DNA of 64,000 bases from CADEED01 sp039931065. GTDB lineage: Bacteria > Pseudomonadota > Gammaproteobacteria > Steroidobacterales > Steroidobacteraceae. Shown here in pieces: positions 25,859 to 34,997 of this stretch; position 1 is the stretch's first letter, and each line of letters starts with the position of its first letter. The translations under genes and the position numbers were made by a program. Where the stretch lies: the NCBI GenBank assembly GCA_039931065.1, contig JBDTSP010000001.1:310001-374000 (forward strand), in the 5' to 3' direction. The notes beneath the pieces were generated by a model that worked only from the letters and a program-made list of their open reading frames with translations, was not told the DNA's origin and did no database searches.

Positions 25859-26422
25859 TTAATGCAGCTGGCCGCGTACTTCGCCGCCGGGCCATTTGCT
25901 CGAATGCACGTTGGCATACGCCACGCCTTCCTTGATAGCCGTGGCGATCTCGGCGAACGCTTCCGCCTCGATGTCCTGGCCACTCGCGGCCGGTGTGCCC
26001 ACCGGTCCCGGACCGATCACCAGATCCGGCGTGATGACTCCCGTCAGCTTGGCGGGTCCGGGCGGGCAGGCCTGAGGGCCATTACCCAGATTGCTGCATA
26101 AAAGGAAGCTGATGCCGCCGTTCGCGCTCATCTGGCCGAAGTGCACGTGGGATTGCGCCACGCTTCCTTCCAGTGCGTCGTCGCTCCATTTCCAGGTGAT
26201 CGTATCGGCCTTGCGGTCGATCACGGCGCCGAACGGTCCATGCGCAGTGGTCGAAAGGGCTGGCAGTTCCTGGTAACCGATGAGATCGGCGCTCACCCGG
26301 ATGCATCCGTCGCGGTCGTGTCCGCGGTCATTGTCGTCCCGATCGTGAGCCATCAAACTACTCGCGCCGAGCAGCGCGGCGGCGACGCCTGCGAGACCGG
26401 CTTTCTACAGTCGACTTGTCAT
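25859..26422 (-). pseudogene. CHRD-domain protein with in-frame amber codon in its signal peptide
   Basis: The CHRD-type domain (residues about 20-165 of the downstream open frame: HVHFGQMSANGGISFLLC, KLTGVITPDLVIG, YANVHSSKWPGGEVRGQLH) is complete. The open frame after the last stop starts only at 26356 with MMAHDRDD and lacks a signal peptide. Reading upstream in the same frame gives ATG at 26422, MTSRL, a TAG (26405-26407) and then KAGLAGVAAALLGASSLMAHD, a perfect signal peptide broken by one codon. A GGGGGA ribosome site precedes the ATG at 26422. So it looks like a gene inactivated (or blocked in export) by a single nonsense change, or a sequencing error. Confidence 0.65.
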
Positions 26423-26506
26423 GATTTTTCCCCCGAGTCGGTAAGAGCGGGCCGAGCCTCCTGGCCCGGCGTGCGAACTTCCCGTCAAGATCCGGAGCAC
26501 CCGCCC

Positions 26507-26932
26507 ATGACCGATTACAGCCTCATCTATCCCATGCTGGCGCTCGTGCTGCTCACGTTCGGCGTCGCGGTGGTGCTGTTTCGGGCGAGAGTCCGGTCGA
26601 TCCGCGAAGGTCACACGCCGGTGACTTACTTCAGGACGTTTCAGGGTTCCCTGGAACCGGAATATCTTGCCAAGCCGACCCGGCACTTCGTGAATCTCTT
26701 CGAGGTGCCCACCCTTTTCTATGCCGGTTGCCTGGCGGCGATGGTGTCGGGAGTCACCGGGGTTGTGATGGTGGCGCTCGCCTGGGGGTACGTCGCGGCG
26801 CGGCTGGCGCACGCGGTGATCCACATCCGCGGCAACCGGGTCCGCAAACGCCTCGCCGCCTACGCGGCCAGCTGGCTGTTTTTGCTCGGACTATGGTTGG
26901 TGCTCGGGGTTTCGGTCGCCACTCGACTCTGA
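26507..26932 (+). CDS. MAPEG-family membrane protein
   Basis: 141 aa starting at the ATG at 26507 (GGAG about 10 bases upstream); the longer open frame is a shadow of the opposite gene. Four membrane segments: residues 6-26, 66-85, 86-105 and 117-138. The conserved MAPEG core is visible: RHFVNLFEVPTLFYAGCLAA and YVAARLAHAVIHIRGNRV. Members include glutathione transferases and related detoxification proteins in the inner membrane; many bacterial members have no assigned substrate. It stands alone between the CHRD gene and the metalloprotease gene. Confidence 0.8.
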   Translation: MTDYSLIYPMLALVLLTFGVAVVLFRARVRSIREGHTPVTYFRTFQGSLEPEYLAKPTRHFVNLFEVPTLFYAGCLAAMVSGVTGVVMVALAWGYVAARLAHAVIHIRGNRVRKRLAAYAASWLFLLGLWLVLGVSVATRL

Positions 26933-27170
26933 CGTTCCTCGCCCTTCTGGCCGCCAATCGCGCCCGGCGCGTCCGCCTGCAATCCCGCGTTATGTCGCGC
27001 CTTTGAACGTTGCGGTCTGCGTCACTGATTCGAATCAGCACCGGCTGCATCGGCGCCCTGTGCGAGTGCATGCGCGATAAGGTGACGGCCTGTTCGCGCG
27101 AATCGGCTCTCCCCGGTTTTGAATTCCGCGTCGAATAAGAACATCGCCTGGGAGGCGAAGGGGCACGTTG

Positions 27171-30100
27171 GTGCGAGGAAGTGGAATCCGTTTTCCGCTG
27201 TGGGCAGCGTTCATCCTGGTGGCGGCCCAGTTCGCAGGGGTTGCCCGCGCCCAGCAGATTCAGTTCGCGGAACCGGTTTCGCTGACGCTCGGCGGGTCGA
27301 CCGCCCAGTTCGACGCCTATGGCCGGCGTTTTTCGCTGACCCTCTCCGATAACGAACGCGTCCTCGCGAAGCTGCCCGCGCAGCGCAAACAGCAGCTGCA
27401 GAACTATCGCCTGGTCCGTGGCTCACTCGATGGGCAGCCCGGCTCCTGGGTGCGGTTGACCGAGTCCGGCGCCGGCATCGAAGGGGCGATCTGGGACGGT
27501 CACGAACTCTACGCCGTGACCCGTTACGGCAAGATCGCCTCCAAGCTAACTACTCCGCTGGCGGCGGATCCGCAGCAGACCGTGGTCTTCCGGCTCTCCG
27601 ATACCCTCGACGCGTTGCCGCGCAATTTTTGCGCGCTCGCGGGCGACACCCACACGGCCAAGATCTCGACCGGGCTCGATCAGTACCGCGTCATCATGCA
27701 CGACCTGGACGAACAGTCCGCGATCATCGGCGCGACAATCACGCGCCAGCTCGAGATCTCCCTGATCGGCGACAGCGCGCTCGCGGCGGCCGAAACGGAT
27801 CCGGTGGCGGCGATGCTCGCGCGCCTCAACATCGTCGAAGGCATCTTCAGCGAACAATTGGGCTTGCTGGTGCTCGCGACCGACGTGCGCATGTTGCCCG
27901 CGGACGCCGACCCGTTGACCAGCAGCAAGGGCGCGACGCTGCTCGAGCAACTCGGTGCTTATCGCGCGGCGACTGCCGAAGTGCGCGCGCGCGGAATTGC
28001 GCACCTGGTCACCGGCAAGGATCTCGAAGGCAGCACAGCGGGGATCGCCTACGTGCGCACGGTCTGCGCGGTCGAGACCGGAGTATCGGTCAGCGAAGAT
28101 TCCTACGGCACCACCATCTCGGCGCTCATCATGGCGCACGAACTGGGCCACAACCTGGGCGCGGAGCACGACGGCGCCGCGGACACGCCCTGCGCCGGTG
28201 TCGGCGGCGGCTTCATCATGGCGCCGTCCGTGAGCGGCTACGCCACCTTCTCGCAGTGCAGCCTCGATCGCATGCGCCCGGTGATCGACTCGGCGGAGTG
28301 CATCGCCGACGCGGAATTCGCCGACGTCGCGGTCAGCGCGCCATCCAGCAACGTGAACGGCGAAGGTGGCCAGCCGATAACGCTGCCGTTCGTGGTCAGT
28401 TCGCGCGGCACCCAGCCGGTCGAGAACGCCAGGGTCACGGTGACGCTGCCCGACAACCCGGCGTTCTCGATCGACTCGGCGACTGGCTCACAAGGCGACT
28501 GTACGATTGCCGGCCTCACCGCGACGTGTACGTTCGGGAGGATAGCCGCCGGCGAAGACCGCCAGGTCAGCGTGATCGCCCGCAGCACCATCGCCGCGAA
28601 TTTCAAGGTGCTGGCGCGGGCCGCCGCCGACAACGACCGCCTGAGCTCCAACAACAGCAAGCAGGTCAACGTGTCGGTGCGCTCCGGAGTCGATGCCGCG
28701 CTGACGATGACCGCCAGCCTTGCCAATCTACCGGCCGGCGCGCCACTCGAGATCTACGCGGACGTGAAGAGCCAGCGGGCGCTCGCGGTGCGCAACGCGG
28801 TATTGTCGGTGAATCTCAATCAGCCGATCGTCTCGGCCAACATGCCGGGCGCGACCTGTACGGCGAACGCACAGGCCGTGAGCTGCACCATTCCGGAGAT
28901 CGCGCCGGGAACGACGCGCCGACTCACGGTGCTGGCCAACGCGACCACGGCGGGCCCGGTATTCGCGAGCGCGAACGTAAGTGCTTCCGGCGACGGCGAC
29001 TTCTCCAACAACTCCGCGAACGCCACCGCCTGGGTGCAGGCCGAACGTGACGTCGAATTGACCGCAGGTCCCGCGACAGTGGACCTGGGCGTCGGCGCCA
29101 TCTACGAAGTGCCTTATACGCTGCGTTCGCGCGGGCCGCAGGCACTCGCAAATGTGACCTTGTGGATCGCATTGCCGCTGAACGCACTGGCGATCGACTC
29201 GATCGATGCAGACGGCGTTACCTGCACGCAACCGGACGCCGTTACGTTCCGCTGCGACCTGGGGGCGCTCGCGCCGGACGAAACCCGTGACGTGCGGTTG
29301 CGTGTGCACGCCGACCGGCCGGTCACCGCCAGCATCAATGCAACCGCCGAAGCCGCCGATGACGGCTACAGCACCAACAACTTCGCCGGCGTCCAGCTGC
29401 GCGTGGACAACCTCATCGACCTGCTGGTGGCGATGGCTTCGGGCGGCTCGGGAGTCGAGGATTCGACCATCGAAGGGCAGGTGGTGCTGCGTTCGAACGG
29501 CCGCCAGACGGTGACGAGCGGCACGCTCGACCTCGACCTGAATCCCGCGGGCGCGCTGCAGTCGGCGACGATTCACGGCGGCGCGCCCTGCGAGTTGCTG
29601 AACGGGCAACACGCGCGTTGCCGGCTTCCGTCGATGGCGCGGAACGCTCAGGTGTTCATCGATTACCGCGCGGAGTTCCCGGAGCCGGGCAGCTTCGAGG
29701 TGACCTTCACCGCCGCCGTTGCCGGCGACACGGCGCCCGACAACGATTCGCTGACGCGCCCGGTGCTCGTGAGGCCGTACTACGACATTGCGGTGGCAGG
29801 ATCGCTCGACCTGCCGCGGCTCACCGGTGGAGACAGACGCGAGCAGACGTTCACGGTGACCGCCGGCCGGCGCGCACTTGCCAGCGCGCGTTTCGTCGCC
29901 AACAGCTATCTACCAACGCTGGCGGTGGATTCGATCAGTGCGAGTGCTGGTGTCTGCGCGTTGGATGCGGCACGGGGCGGCGCGTGCGACTTCACCGATC
30001 TGCCGGCGAATTCCAGTATCACGGTCACCGTCGGTTACAAGGCGGGCGACGGCACACACACTGAAGACGTTGCCGTGAGCGTGACGACGCCGGGCGATGT

Positions 30101-30692
30101 CGTAACCGGGAACGATACGATCTGGGGGCGGGTCGAGACGGTTGGCGCCACCGATCTGGAGTTGCGCGTGGCAGCCAGCGTCGGCGGGCCGAAAATGACC
30201 ACGCTCACATTCCCGCAGATCAACGTCGTCAACGGCGAGGAGATGGCTGTCAACGCGCGCCTCGAGATCACGCTGCCGGCGCAGGTGTCGCTGGTCAGCA
30301 TCTCGGCGGCGAACGCAATCTGCAGCGGGTCCGTCGTCTTGCGGTGCGACTTTGCCGATCTCGACGCGAACACCACGTCGGCGGTGAACCTGACCGTGCG
30401 CGGCACGGCGAACGGCAGCTTCGTGAGTTCGCTGAAGATTTCCTCCAGCAACGATCGCAACGCCGCCAACGATACGCGTGAGGTGGCGATCGAGATTTCG
30501 AACAACGTGGGCGCACCGCAGACGCAGACCAAGTCGGGCGGTGGCGGACGAATGGAGTGGTTCGGACTCGCGCTGCTGCTGATGCTGGTGATGAAGAGGC
30601 ATGTCCCTTTTCCGTTTGCACCAATCGCGTGCCGGATTCGCCGTCCGTTGCTTTCGCAAGACAGCGCGCGCGCTAACTTCGTGCAGGCGTAA
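27171..30692 (+). CDS. Large exported reprolysin-like metalloprotease with Ig-like repeats and GlyGly-CTERM-like tail
   Basis: 1173 aa. Start is probably the GTG at 27171 (AAGGGG 7 bases upstream); a TTG directly before it is also possible. Signal peptide ends near ARAQQ. The metalloprotease domain (about 165-380) has the extended zinc motif HELGHNLGAEHD (first His about 323) and a Met-turn FIMAPS, as in reprolysin/ADAM-type peptidases. From about residue 390 to 1110 come six or so DUF11/CARDB-like beta-sandwich repeats, each with phrases like NSANATAWV and DNDSLTRPV. Near the C-terminus SGGGGRMEWFGLALLLMLVM then KRH is a GlyGly-CTERM-like sorting signal. Oddly, 29 more residues follow it. 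Confidence 0.85.
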   Translation: MRGSGIRFPLWAAFILVAAQFAGVARAQQIQFAEPVSLTLGGSTAQFDAYGRRFSLTLSDNERVLAKLPAQRKQQLQNYRLVRGSLDGQPGSWVRLTESGAGIEGAIWDGHELYAVTRYGKIASKLTTPLAADPQQTVVFRLSDTLDALPRNFCALAGDTHTAKISTGLDQYRVIMHDLDEQSAIIGATITRQLEISLIGDSALAAAETDPVAAMLARLNIVEGIFSEQLGLLVLATDVRMLPADADPLTSSKGATLLEQLGAYRAATAEVRARGIAHLVTGKDLEGSTAGIAYVRTVCAVETGVSVSEDSYGTTISALIMAHELGHNLGAEHDGAADTPCAGVGGGFIMAPSVSGYATFSQCSLDRMRPVIDSAECIADAEFADVAVSAPSSNVNGEGGQPITLPFVVSSRGTQPVENARVTVTLPDNPAFSIDSATGSQGDCTIAGLTATCTFGRIAAGEDRQVSVIARSTIAANFKVLARAAADNDRLSSNNSKQVNVSVRSGVDAALTMTASLANLPAGAPLEIYADVKSQRALAVRNAVLSVNLNQPIVSANMPGATCTANAQAVSCTIPEIAPGTTRRLTVLANATTAGPVFASANVSASGDGDFSNNSANATAWVQAERDVELTAGPATVDLGVGAIYEVPYTLRSRGPQALANVTLWIALPLNALAIDSIDADGVTCTQPDAVTFRCDLGALAPDETRDVRLRVHADRPVTASINATAEAADDGYSTNNFAGVQLRVDNLIDLLVAMASGGSGVEDSTIEGQVVLRSNGRQTVTSGTLDLDLNPAGALQSATIHGGAPCELLNGQHARCRLPSMARNAQVFIDYRAEFPEPGSFEVTFTAAVAGDTAPDNDSLTRPVLVRPYYDIAVAGSLDLPRLTGGDRREQTFTVTAGRRALASARFVANSYLPTLAVDSISASAGVCALDAARGGACDFTDLPANSSITVTVGYKAGDGTHTEDVAVSVTTPGDVVTGNDTIWGRVETVGATDLELRVAASVGGPKMTTLTFPQINVVNGEEMAVNARLEITLPAQVSLVSISAANAICSGSVVLRCDFADLDANTTSAVNLTVRGTANGSFVSSLKISSSNDRNAANDTREVAIEISNNVGAPQTQTKSGGGGRMEWFGLALLLMLVMKRHVPFPFAPIACRIRRPLLSQDSARANFVQA

Positions 30693-31064
30693 ATTCCGCG
30701 CGATTGCGCGACAAATTCGCGGCAGCGTGCACCACAACGGCAACTTGCCGCGTGCCGCGCGAAATTTTCCCAACGGCGCAGCAGGCCGCGTCACACGCGC
30801 GAAGCTTCAGCCGCGTTCGCATCCAACTCCTCGCATTCCCGCGGATTTTCGCGAGTTGTTAGGCCGTGCGCGCGCGCCCGATCCGGCGCCTCCGCGGTGG
30901 TTGGCCGGATTATTGCAACACCTCCCGCATTCTTGCCGGGCGCAGCTCATGGGGTCTTATGAGCAGGAAGAAAACGGATTGTCCGCTTCATCGCTGAGCA
31001 ATCGCACAATGTTCGATGCGCCCGTCGAGAGGAAGAAAAACTTTTGTACACGGGAGAAAAATTC
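30693..31064 (+). other. 372-base intergenic region before the TonB receptor gene
   Basis: No coding frame or RNA gene is evident. The first half is GC-rich with many CGCG steps; the second half becomes purine-rich and ends with the GGGAG ribosome site of the receptor gene. The receptor promoter should lie here, but I could not pick a convincing -35/-10 pair. Confidence 0.5.
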
Positions 31065-33656
31065 ATGCGTACCAATCGCGCAACACGGCACAACGCCGCG
31101 AACAAGGCTGCCAACCGCTGGTTGCTCAAATCCACGGCGCTGCTGCCACTCGCGATTTCAGCCGCACTGGCGCAAGCCCAGGAAGCGGCCACCGAGGAGC
31201 CCGAGCCGGAAACCGTGATCGTCACCGGTACTCGCGCGACGGGTGTCGACACCTTCACGAGTTCCTCACCGGTGCAGGTGCTCGCGGCCAAAGACATTCA
31301 ATCCGCCGGCAAGCCCGATCTCATGAGCGCGCTCGCGAATATCGTCCCGTCGTTCACCGCGCAGGCCTTCGGCGGCGACATGGCGAACCAGACGCTGCAG
31401 GCGAAACTGCGCGGTCTGTCGCCCAACCACGTGTTGGTGCTCGTGAACGGCAAACGCCGTCACACCACCGGCAGCCTCGCTATTCTCGGCGGCCCCTACC
31501 AGGGTGGCGCGGGAGTCGATCTCAACTTCATCCCGGTCGATTCGATCGATCACGTCGAGGTGCTGACCGAAGGCGCTGCGGCGCAGTACGGCACGGACGC
31601 GATCGCGGGCGTCATCAACATCCTCCAGAAGAGGCAACCCTCGGGCGCGAGCGTCAGCTATTCGCGCGGCGGCATGTATGCGGGTGACGGCGATACCAAC
31701 AGCTACTCGGGCAACATCGGCCTCGGGGCGGAAGGCGGTTCTTTCTTCAACATCACCGCGGAGTATCGCGATCACGCCCACACCGATCGCGGCGACGTAG
31801 ACCCGCGCGGCGTGAACCCGGCCAACATCGCCACGTTCCCGGGATCGAACATGCCGCTGGCAGAAGGCTATCCGTATATCAATCACATCTTCGGCGACGC
31901 CGCCTACGAGATCAAACTCGTCTCGCTGAACGCCGGCATCCCCATCGGTGATGACGCGGAGCTGTATGCGAGTGGCACCTACGGTGACAAACACGCGGCG
32001 TCGTTCGAAAATTATCGCGTTCCGACCCGCGTTTCGTATCTGGCGCCGGGTGCGCCTGCGAGCGAGCGCGTCTACTTCGCGCCGTTCGGTTTCAATCCGC
32101 GCGAGGAATCCGAGGAGACCGATCACCAGGCGGCGGTGGGATTCAAGGGCAGCGCCGGCACCTGGGACTGGGACATTTCGACGTCCTACGGCAAGGACGA
32201 CATAGACATCTTCACGCGCGACTCGGCGAACGCGACGTTGTTCAGTCAGACCGGAGAAACCCCGACCGCCTTCTACGACGGCAACTACGTTCAAACCCAG
32301 TGGACGTCGAATCTCGATGTGACCAAGGAGATCGACATGGGACTTGCGGCGCCGATGAACCTCGCGTTCGGCGCCGAATATCGCAAGGAAACCTGGACGG
32401 CCTCGCCGGGCGACGAATTCTCGCGTTATTTCGAAGGTGGTCAGTCGTTCCCGGGCATCAGCACCTCGGACTCCGGCAGTCACGAGCGTGACGTCACGGC
32501 CGCCTATGTCGACGTGGTGATCTCGCCGATCGAGGCATTACGCCTCGACCTCGCCGTGCGCTACGAGGACTACAGCGACTTCGGCGACACCACCGTCGGC
32601 AAGTTGAGCGCCCGCTACGAGATCACCGACTCCTTCGCGTTGCGCGGCACTGTCAGCACGGGCTTCCGGGCGCCGACGCTGGCCGAGTCTTACTACTCGG
32701 CGACGAACGTCGGTCCGACCACGGCATTCGTGCAGATGCCGCCCAATGCCCCGGCGTCCGCGCTGCTGGGCCTCGGAGCGGGACTGCAGCCCGAGAAGTC
32801 GACCAACTACTCGCTGGGCTTCGTGTTCCGCCCGGACAAGGCGATGTCGTTGACCTTCGACATGTACCAGGTGGAAGTGCGCAACCGAATCGCGGCGACC
32901 AGCACTTTCTACGGCACGATCAATGGCGAGTTGTTCTCGCAAGCCATCGTCGACGCCATCATCGCGAACGGCAACGTGCTCGATCCGGAAGTCACCGAGA
33001 ACGGCGATATCGGCATCAATCTGTTCACCAACGGTGTGACCACCCGTACCCGCGGTGTTGATGTGGCCTTCAACTACGGCATGGAGATGGGCAGCGCGAA
33101 CGTCGACTGGAGCGTGGCGGGCACCTATAACGAGACCGAAGTACTGTCGATTCGCGATACCCCGACAGAACTCGGCGACCAGGCCCTGTTCGACAAGGTG
33201 GCGTTGGCCGATCTCACCGAAACCGCGCCGAAGTTCCTGCTGAACCTCGGGGCGAAGTTCGAGTGGGATCGCCTGTCTTTCAGCGTGCATGAGCTTGTGT
33301 ATGGCAAGTCGGCGCAATACGAGAACGACGGCGGCGCAATCGATGCGTTCTACGGAGATGACATACCTGCCGGAACTCCCGATCCGGATCCGGTCACCGG
33401 GCTGCGGTACATGCGGACGGAGATCCCGGTGACGCCGATCACCAACATGGAAGTGTCCTTCAAGGCCATGGATACGCTGAGCTTCACGGTGGGTGCGACC
33501 AACGTGTTCGACCAGTATCCCAACAAGCGCAACGGCATCTTCCGGGCCGCGCAGTTCGGTAACAGTGACAATAGTTATGTCGCGGGCCGCCCGTCGTTCT
33601 CGCCGTTCGGCATCAACGGCGCGTACTACTACGGCAAGATGGTCTTTTCGTTCTGA
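31065..33656 (+). CDS. TonB-dependent outer-membrane receptor
   Basis: 863 aa. Start at the ATG at 31065, with GGGAG 8 bases upstream. A long signal peptide (ending AQAQ) is followed by the plug domain (about 55-190): ETVIVTGTRATGVDTFTSSS, LRGLSPNHVLVLVNGKRRH and VEVLTEGAAAQYGTDAIAGV. The remainder is a beta-barrel with TonB-dependent receptor signatures (RYEDYSDFGDTTVGKLSARY, TGFRAPTLAESYYS) and a C-terminal aromatic ending VFSF. The plug closely resembles receptors for carbohydrates in Caulobacter/Xanthomonas-type loci. It stands first, before the carbohydrate-enzyme genes on the other strand, so import of plant oligosaccharides is a reasonable inference. Confidence 0.9.
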   Translation: MRTNRATRHNAANKAANRWLLKSTALLPLAISAALAQAQEAATEEPEPETVIVTGTRATGVDTFTSSSPVQVLAAKDIQSAGKPDLMSALANIVPSFTAQAFGGDMANQTLQAKLRGLSPNHVLVLVNGKRRHTTGSLAILGGPYQGGAGVDLNFIPVDSIDHVEVLTEGAAAQYGTDAIAGVINILQKRQPSGASVSYSRGGMYAGDGDTNSYSGNIGLGAEGGSFFNITAEYRDHAHTDRGDVDPRGVNPANIATFPGSNMPLAEGYPYINHIFGDAAYEIKLVSLNAGIPIGDDAELYASGTYGDKHAASFENYRVPTRVSYLAPGAPASERVYFAPFGFNPREESEETDHQAAVGFKGSAGTWDWDISTSYGKDDIDIFTRDSANATLFSQTGETPTAFYDGNYVQTQWTSNLDVTKEIDMGLAAPMNLAFGAEYRKETWTASPGDEFSRYFEGGQSFPGISTSDSGSHERDVTAAYVDVVISPIEALRLDLAVRYEDYSDFGDTTVGKLSARYEITDSFALRGTVSTGFRAPTLAESYYSATNVGPTTAFVQMPPNAPASALLGLGAGLQPEKSTNYSLGFVFRPDKAMSLTFDMYQVEVRNRIAATSTFYGTINGELFSQAIVDAIIANGNVLDPEVTENGDIGINLFTNGVTTRTRGVDVAFNYGMEMGSANVDWSVAGTYNETEVLSIRDTPTELGDQALFDKVALADLTETAPKFLLNLGAKFEWDRLSFSVHELVYGKSAQYENDGGAIDAFYGDDIPAGTPDPDPVTGLRYMRTEIPVTPITNMEVSFKAMDTLSFTVGATNVFDQYPNKRNGIFRAAQFGNSDNSYVAGRPSFSPFGINGAYYYGKMVFSF

Positions 33657-33666
33657 TGTGAAGGGA

Positions 33667-33704
33667 GAGGGTGGGCGAGCGTCAGGGCTCGCTCGCTCAC
33701 CCTC
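33667..33704. terminator. Hairpin between convergent TonB-receptor and RidA genes
   Basis: Arms GAGGGTGGGCGAGCG (33667-33681) and CGCTCGCTCACCCTC (33690-33704) pair over 15 bp with one G-T-type mismatch around an 8-base loop. It starts 10 bases after the receptor stop and 15 bases before the RidA stop, so it can serve both. There is no T-run. Confidence 0.55.
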
Positions 33705-33719
33705 GAAGATTGCCGCGAG

Positions 33720-34238
33720 CTACTTGACGAGCTGGACTTCGATTTCGACCAGCATGCCCGCAGCGGCGAGGCCCGCGACCTGGACGGTCGAGCGCGCCGG
33801 TAGATTGGGCTGCTCCTTGGTGCCGAAGTACTGCGTGTACGCTTCCATGAAGCCCGCGAAATCCATGTGGCCGTCCTTCGCCGGATCACCGACCAGGTAG
33901 ACCGTCATCGCGACGACGTTGCCGAACCCCAGCTTCATCGTGTCGAGCGATTCCTTGATGCGGCCGAAGGCGCTCAGAGCCTGTGTCTTCGTGTCACCCC
34001 AATAAGCGGGCGAGCCGACTTCCGCCTTCGGATCGAGTGGCGCAGGTGTCGTGCCGCTGTGGAAGATGATGGTCTTGCCAGCCGGCACTTCGACCGCCCG
34101 CGCAATCGGAAAGGTGCTGCCGCCCATGAGCGGGTGGCGTACGACCTCGGCGGCGCCGGCGGATGAGACCAGGCTCAGCCCCAGGGCGCAGCCGATCGCG
34201 GCGTGAATGAGGGAGGACGGGGTAGATAGTTTTCGCAT
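33720..34238 (-). CDS. Exported RidA-family (imine/enamine deaminase) protein
   Basis: 172 aa. Start at the ATG at 34238, with GGAG 8 bases upstream. Unlike ordinary cytosolic RidA it begins with a signal peptide (about residues 1-30, IHAAIGCALGLSLVSSAGAA). The domain holds the family's key residues: Arg in LPARSTVQV and Glu in GMLVEIEVQLVK. RidA proteins hydrolyse reactive imines/enamines to ketones and ammonia. On the same strand upstream lie a dihaem cytochrome c and a Tat-exported amine oxidase, whose imine product would be the expected substrate. A palindrome-family copy separates it from the cytochrome gene. Confidence 0.85.
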   Translation of the reverse strand: MRKLSTPSSLIHAAIGCALGLSLVSSAGAAEVVRHPLMGGSTFPIARAVEVPAGKTIIFHSGTTPAPLDPKAEVGSPAYWGDTKTQALSAFGRIKESLDTMKLGFGNVVAMTVYLVGDPAKDGHMDFAGFMEAYTQYFGTKEQPNLPARSTVQVAGLAAAGMLVEIEVQLVK

Positions 34239-34270
34239 GAGAGCTCCTTGGGTGGGAAGGGGTGTCACTG

Positions 34271-34374
34271 GAAGTGGTGTCAGGCGGGGAAAGTCGGGAT
34301 AACGCGAGACGAGGGCACAACCTGGCTCACCGCGAGCACGCGTTATCCCGACTTTCCCCGCCTGACACCGCTTC
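34271..34374. repeat. Palindrome family C, copy 2
   Basis: Arms 34271-34306 and 34339-34374, 36 bp with one mismatch, loop 32 bases. It fills most of the gap between the RidA and cytochrome c genes and ends 2 bases from the cytochrome stop codon. Confidence 0.93.
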
Positions 34375-34376
34375 TG

Positions 34377-34997
34377 CTATTTCAGCGTATTGATATACGC
34401 CACCACATCGGTGATGGCCTTCTCATCCGGCAGCGTCGAGACGATCGCGCGCATCTGCGCGCCGTACACGTCGCGTTCATCAGTGCCACGCAAACCTTTC
34501 TGGTAGTTCGCGAGCTGCACGACCATGTACCAGTCCGAACGCGCGGCCAACGCCGGCGCATTCAACGCCTGGTTGCCTTCGCCTTTGGCGCCATGGCAAC
34601 TCGCGCAGTTCGAATAGAGCGTCTTGCCGCGCGCAACATCGCCACTCACGGTCGGTGCGGGGCGCTTCGATTTGAGCGTGCCGATATATTCAACCGCCGC
34701 CGCAAGCGTGCCTTCATGCTTCACGCGCATGCCCACCGGGCCCATCTCGTGCCCCGCGACGTCGTCCGCCGGCACGCCGCGCACGCCGGCCGCGAAATTC
34801 TCGAGCTGCCGGCTCAAATACCAGGGCTCCACGCCCGAGATCTTCGGCGCACGGATGCCGATATTGCCGTTGGCGTCGCTGCCGTGGCACAGCACGCAGT
34901 AGTCGAACTTGTTCTCGGCCCGCGCGCTGCCGGCTGCCAGCACCGCTTCGACGCCGAGTACCAGCAAAGCAATCCAGTGTTTCTTTTTCATGTTCAT
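34377..34997 (-). CDS. Periplasmic dihaem cytochrome c
   Basis: 206 aa. The ATG at 34997 overlaps the stop of the amine oxidase gene by 4 bases. Signal peptide at residues 1-27 (MNMKKKHWIALLVLGVEAVL, cleavage after ARA). Two haem c sites: CVLCH (34-38) and CASCH (131-135), with distal Met candidates in EMGPVGM and YGAQMRAIV. The two-domain form resembles cytochrome c4/c554-type carriers. Overlap with the amine oxidase implies that it takes electrons from that enzyme and passes them to the respiratory chain. Confidence 0.9.
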   Translation of the reverse strand: MNMKKKHWIALLVLGVEAVLAAGSARAENKFDYCVLCHGSDANGNIGIRAPKISGVEPWYLSRQLENFAAGVRGVPADDVAGHEMGPVGMRVKHEGTLAAAVEYIGTLKSKRPAPTVSGDVARGKTLYSNCASCHGAKGEGNQALNAPALAARSDWYMVVQLANYQKGLRGTDERDVYGAQMRAIVSTLPDEKAITDVVAYINTLK

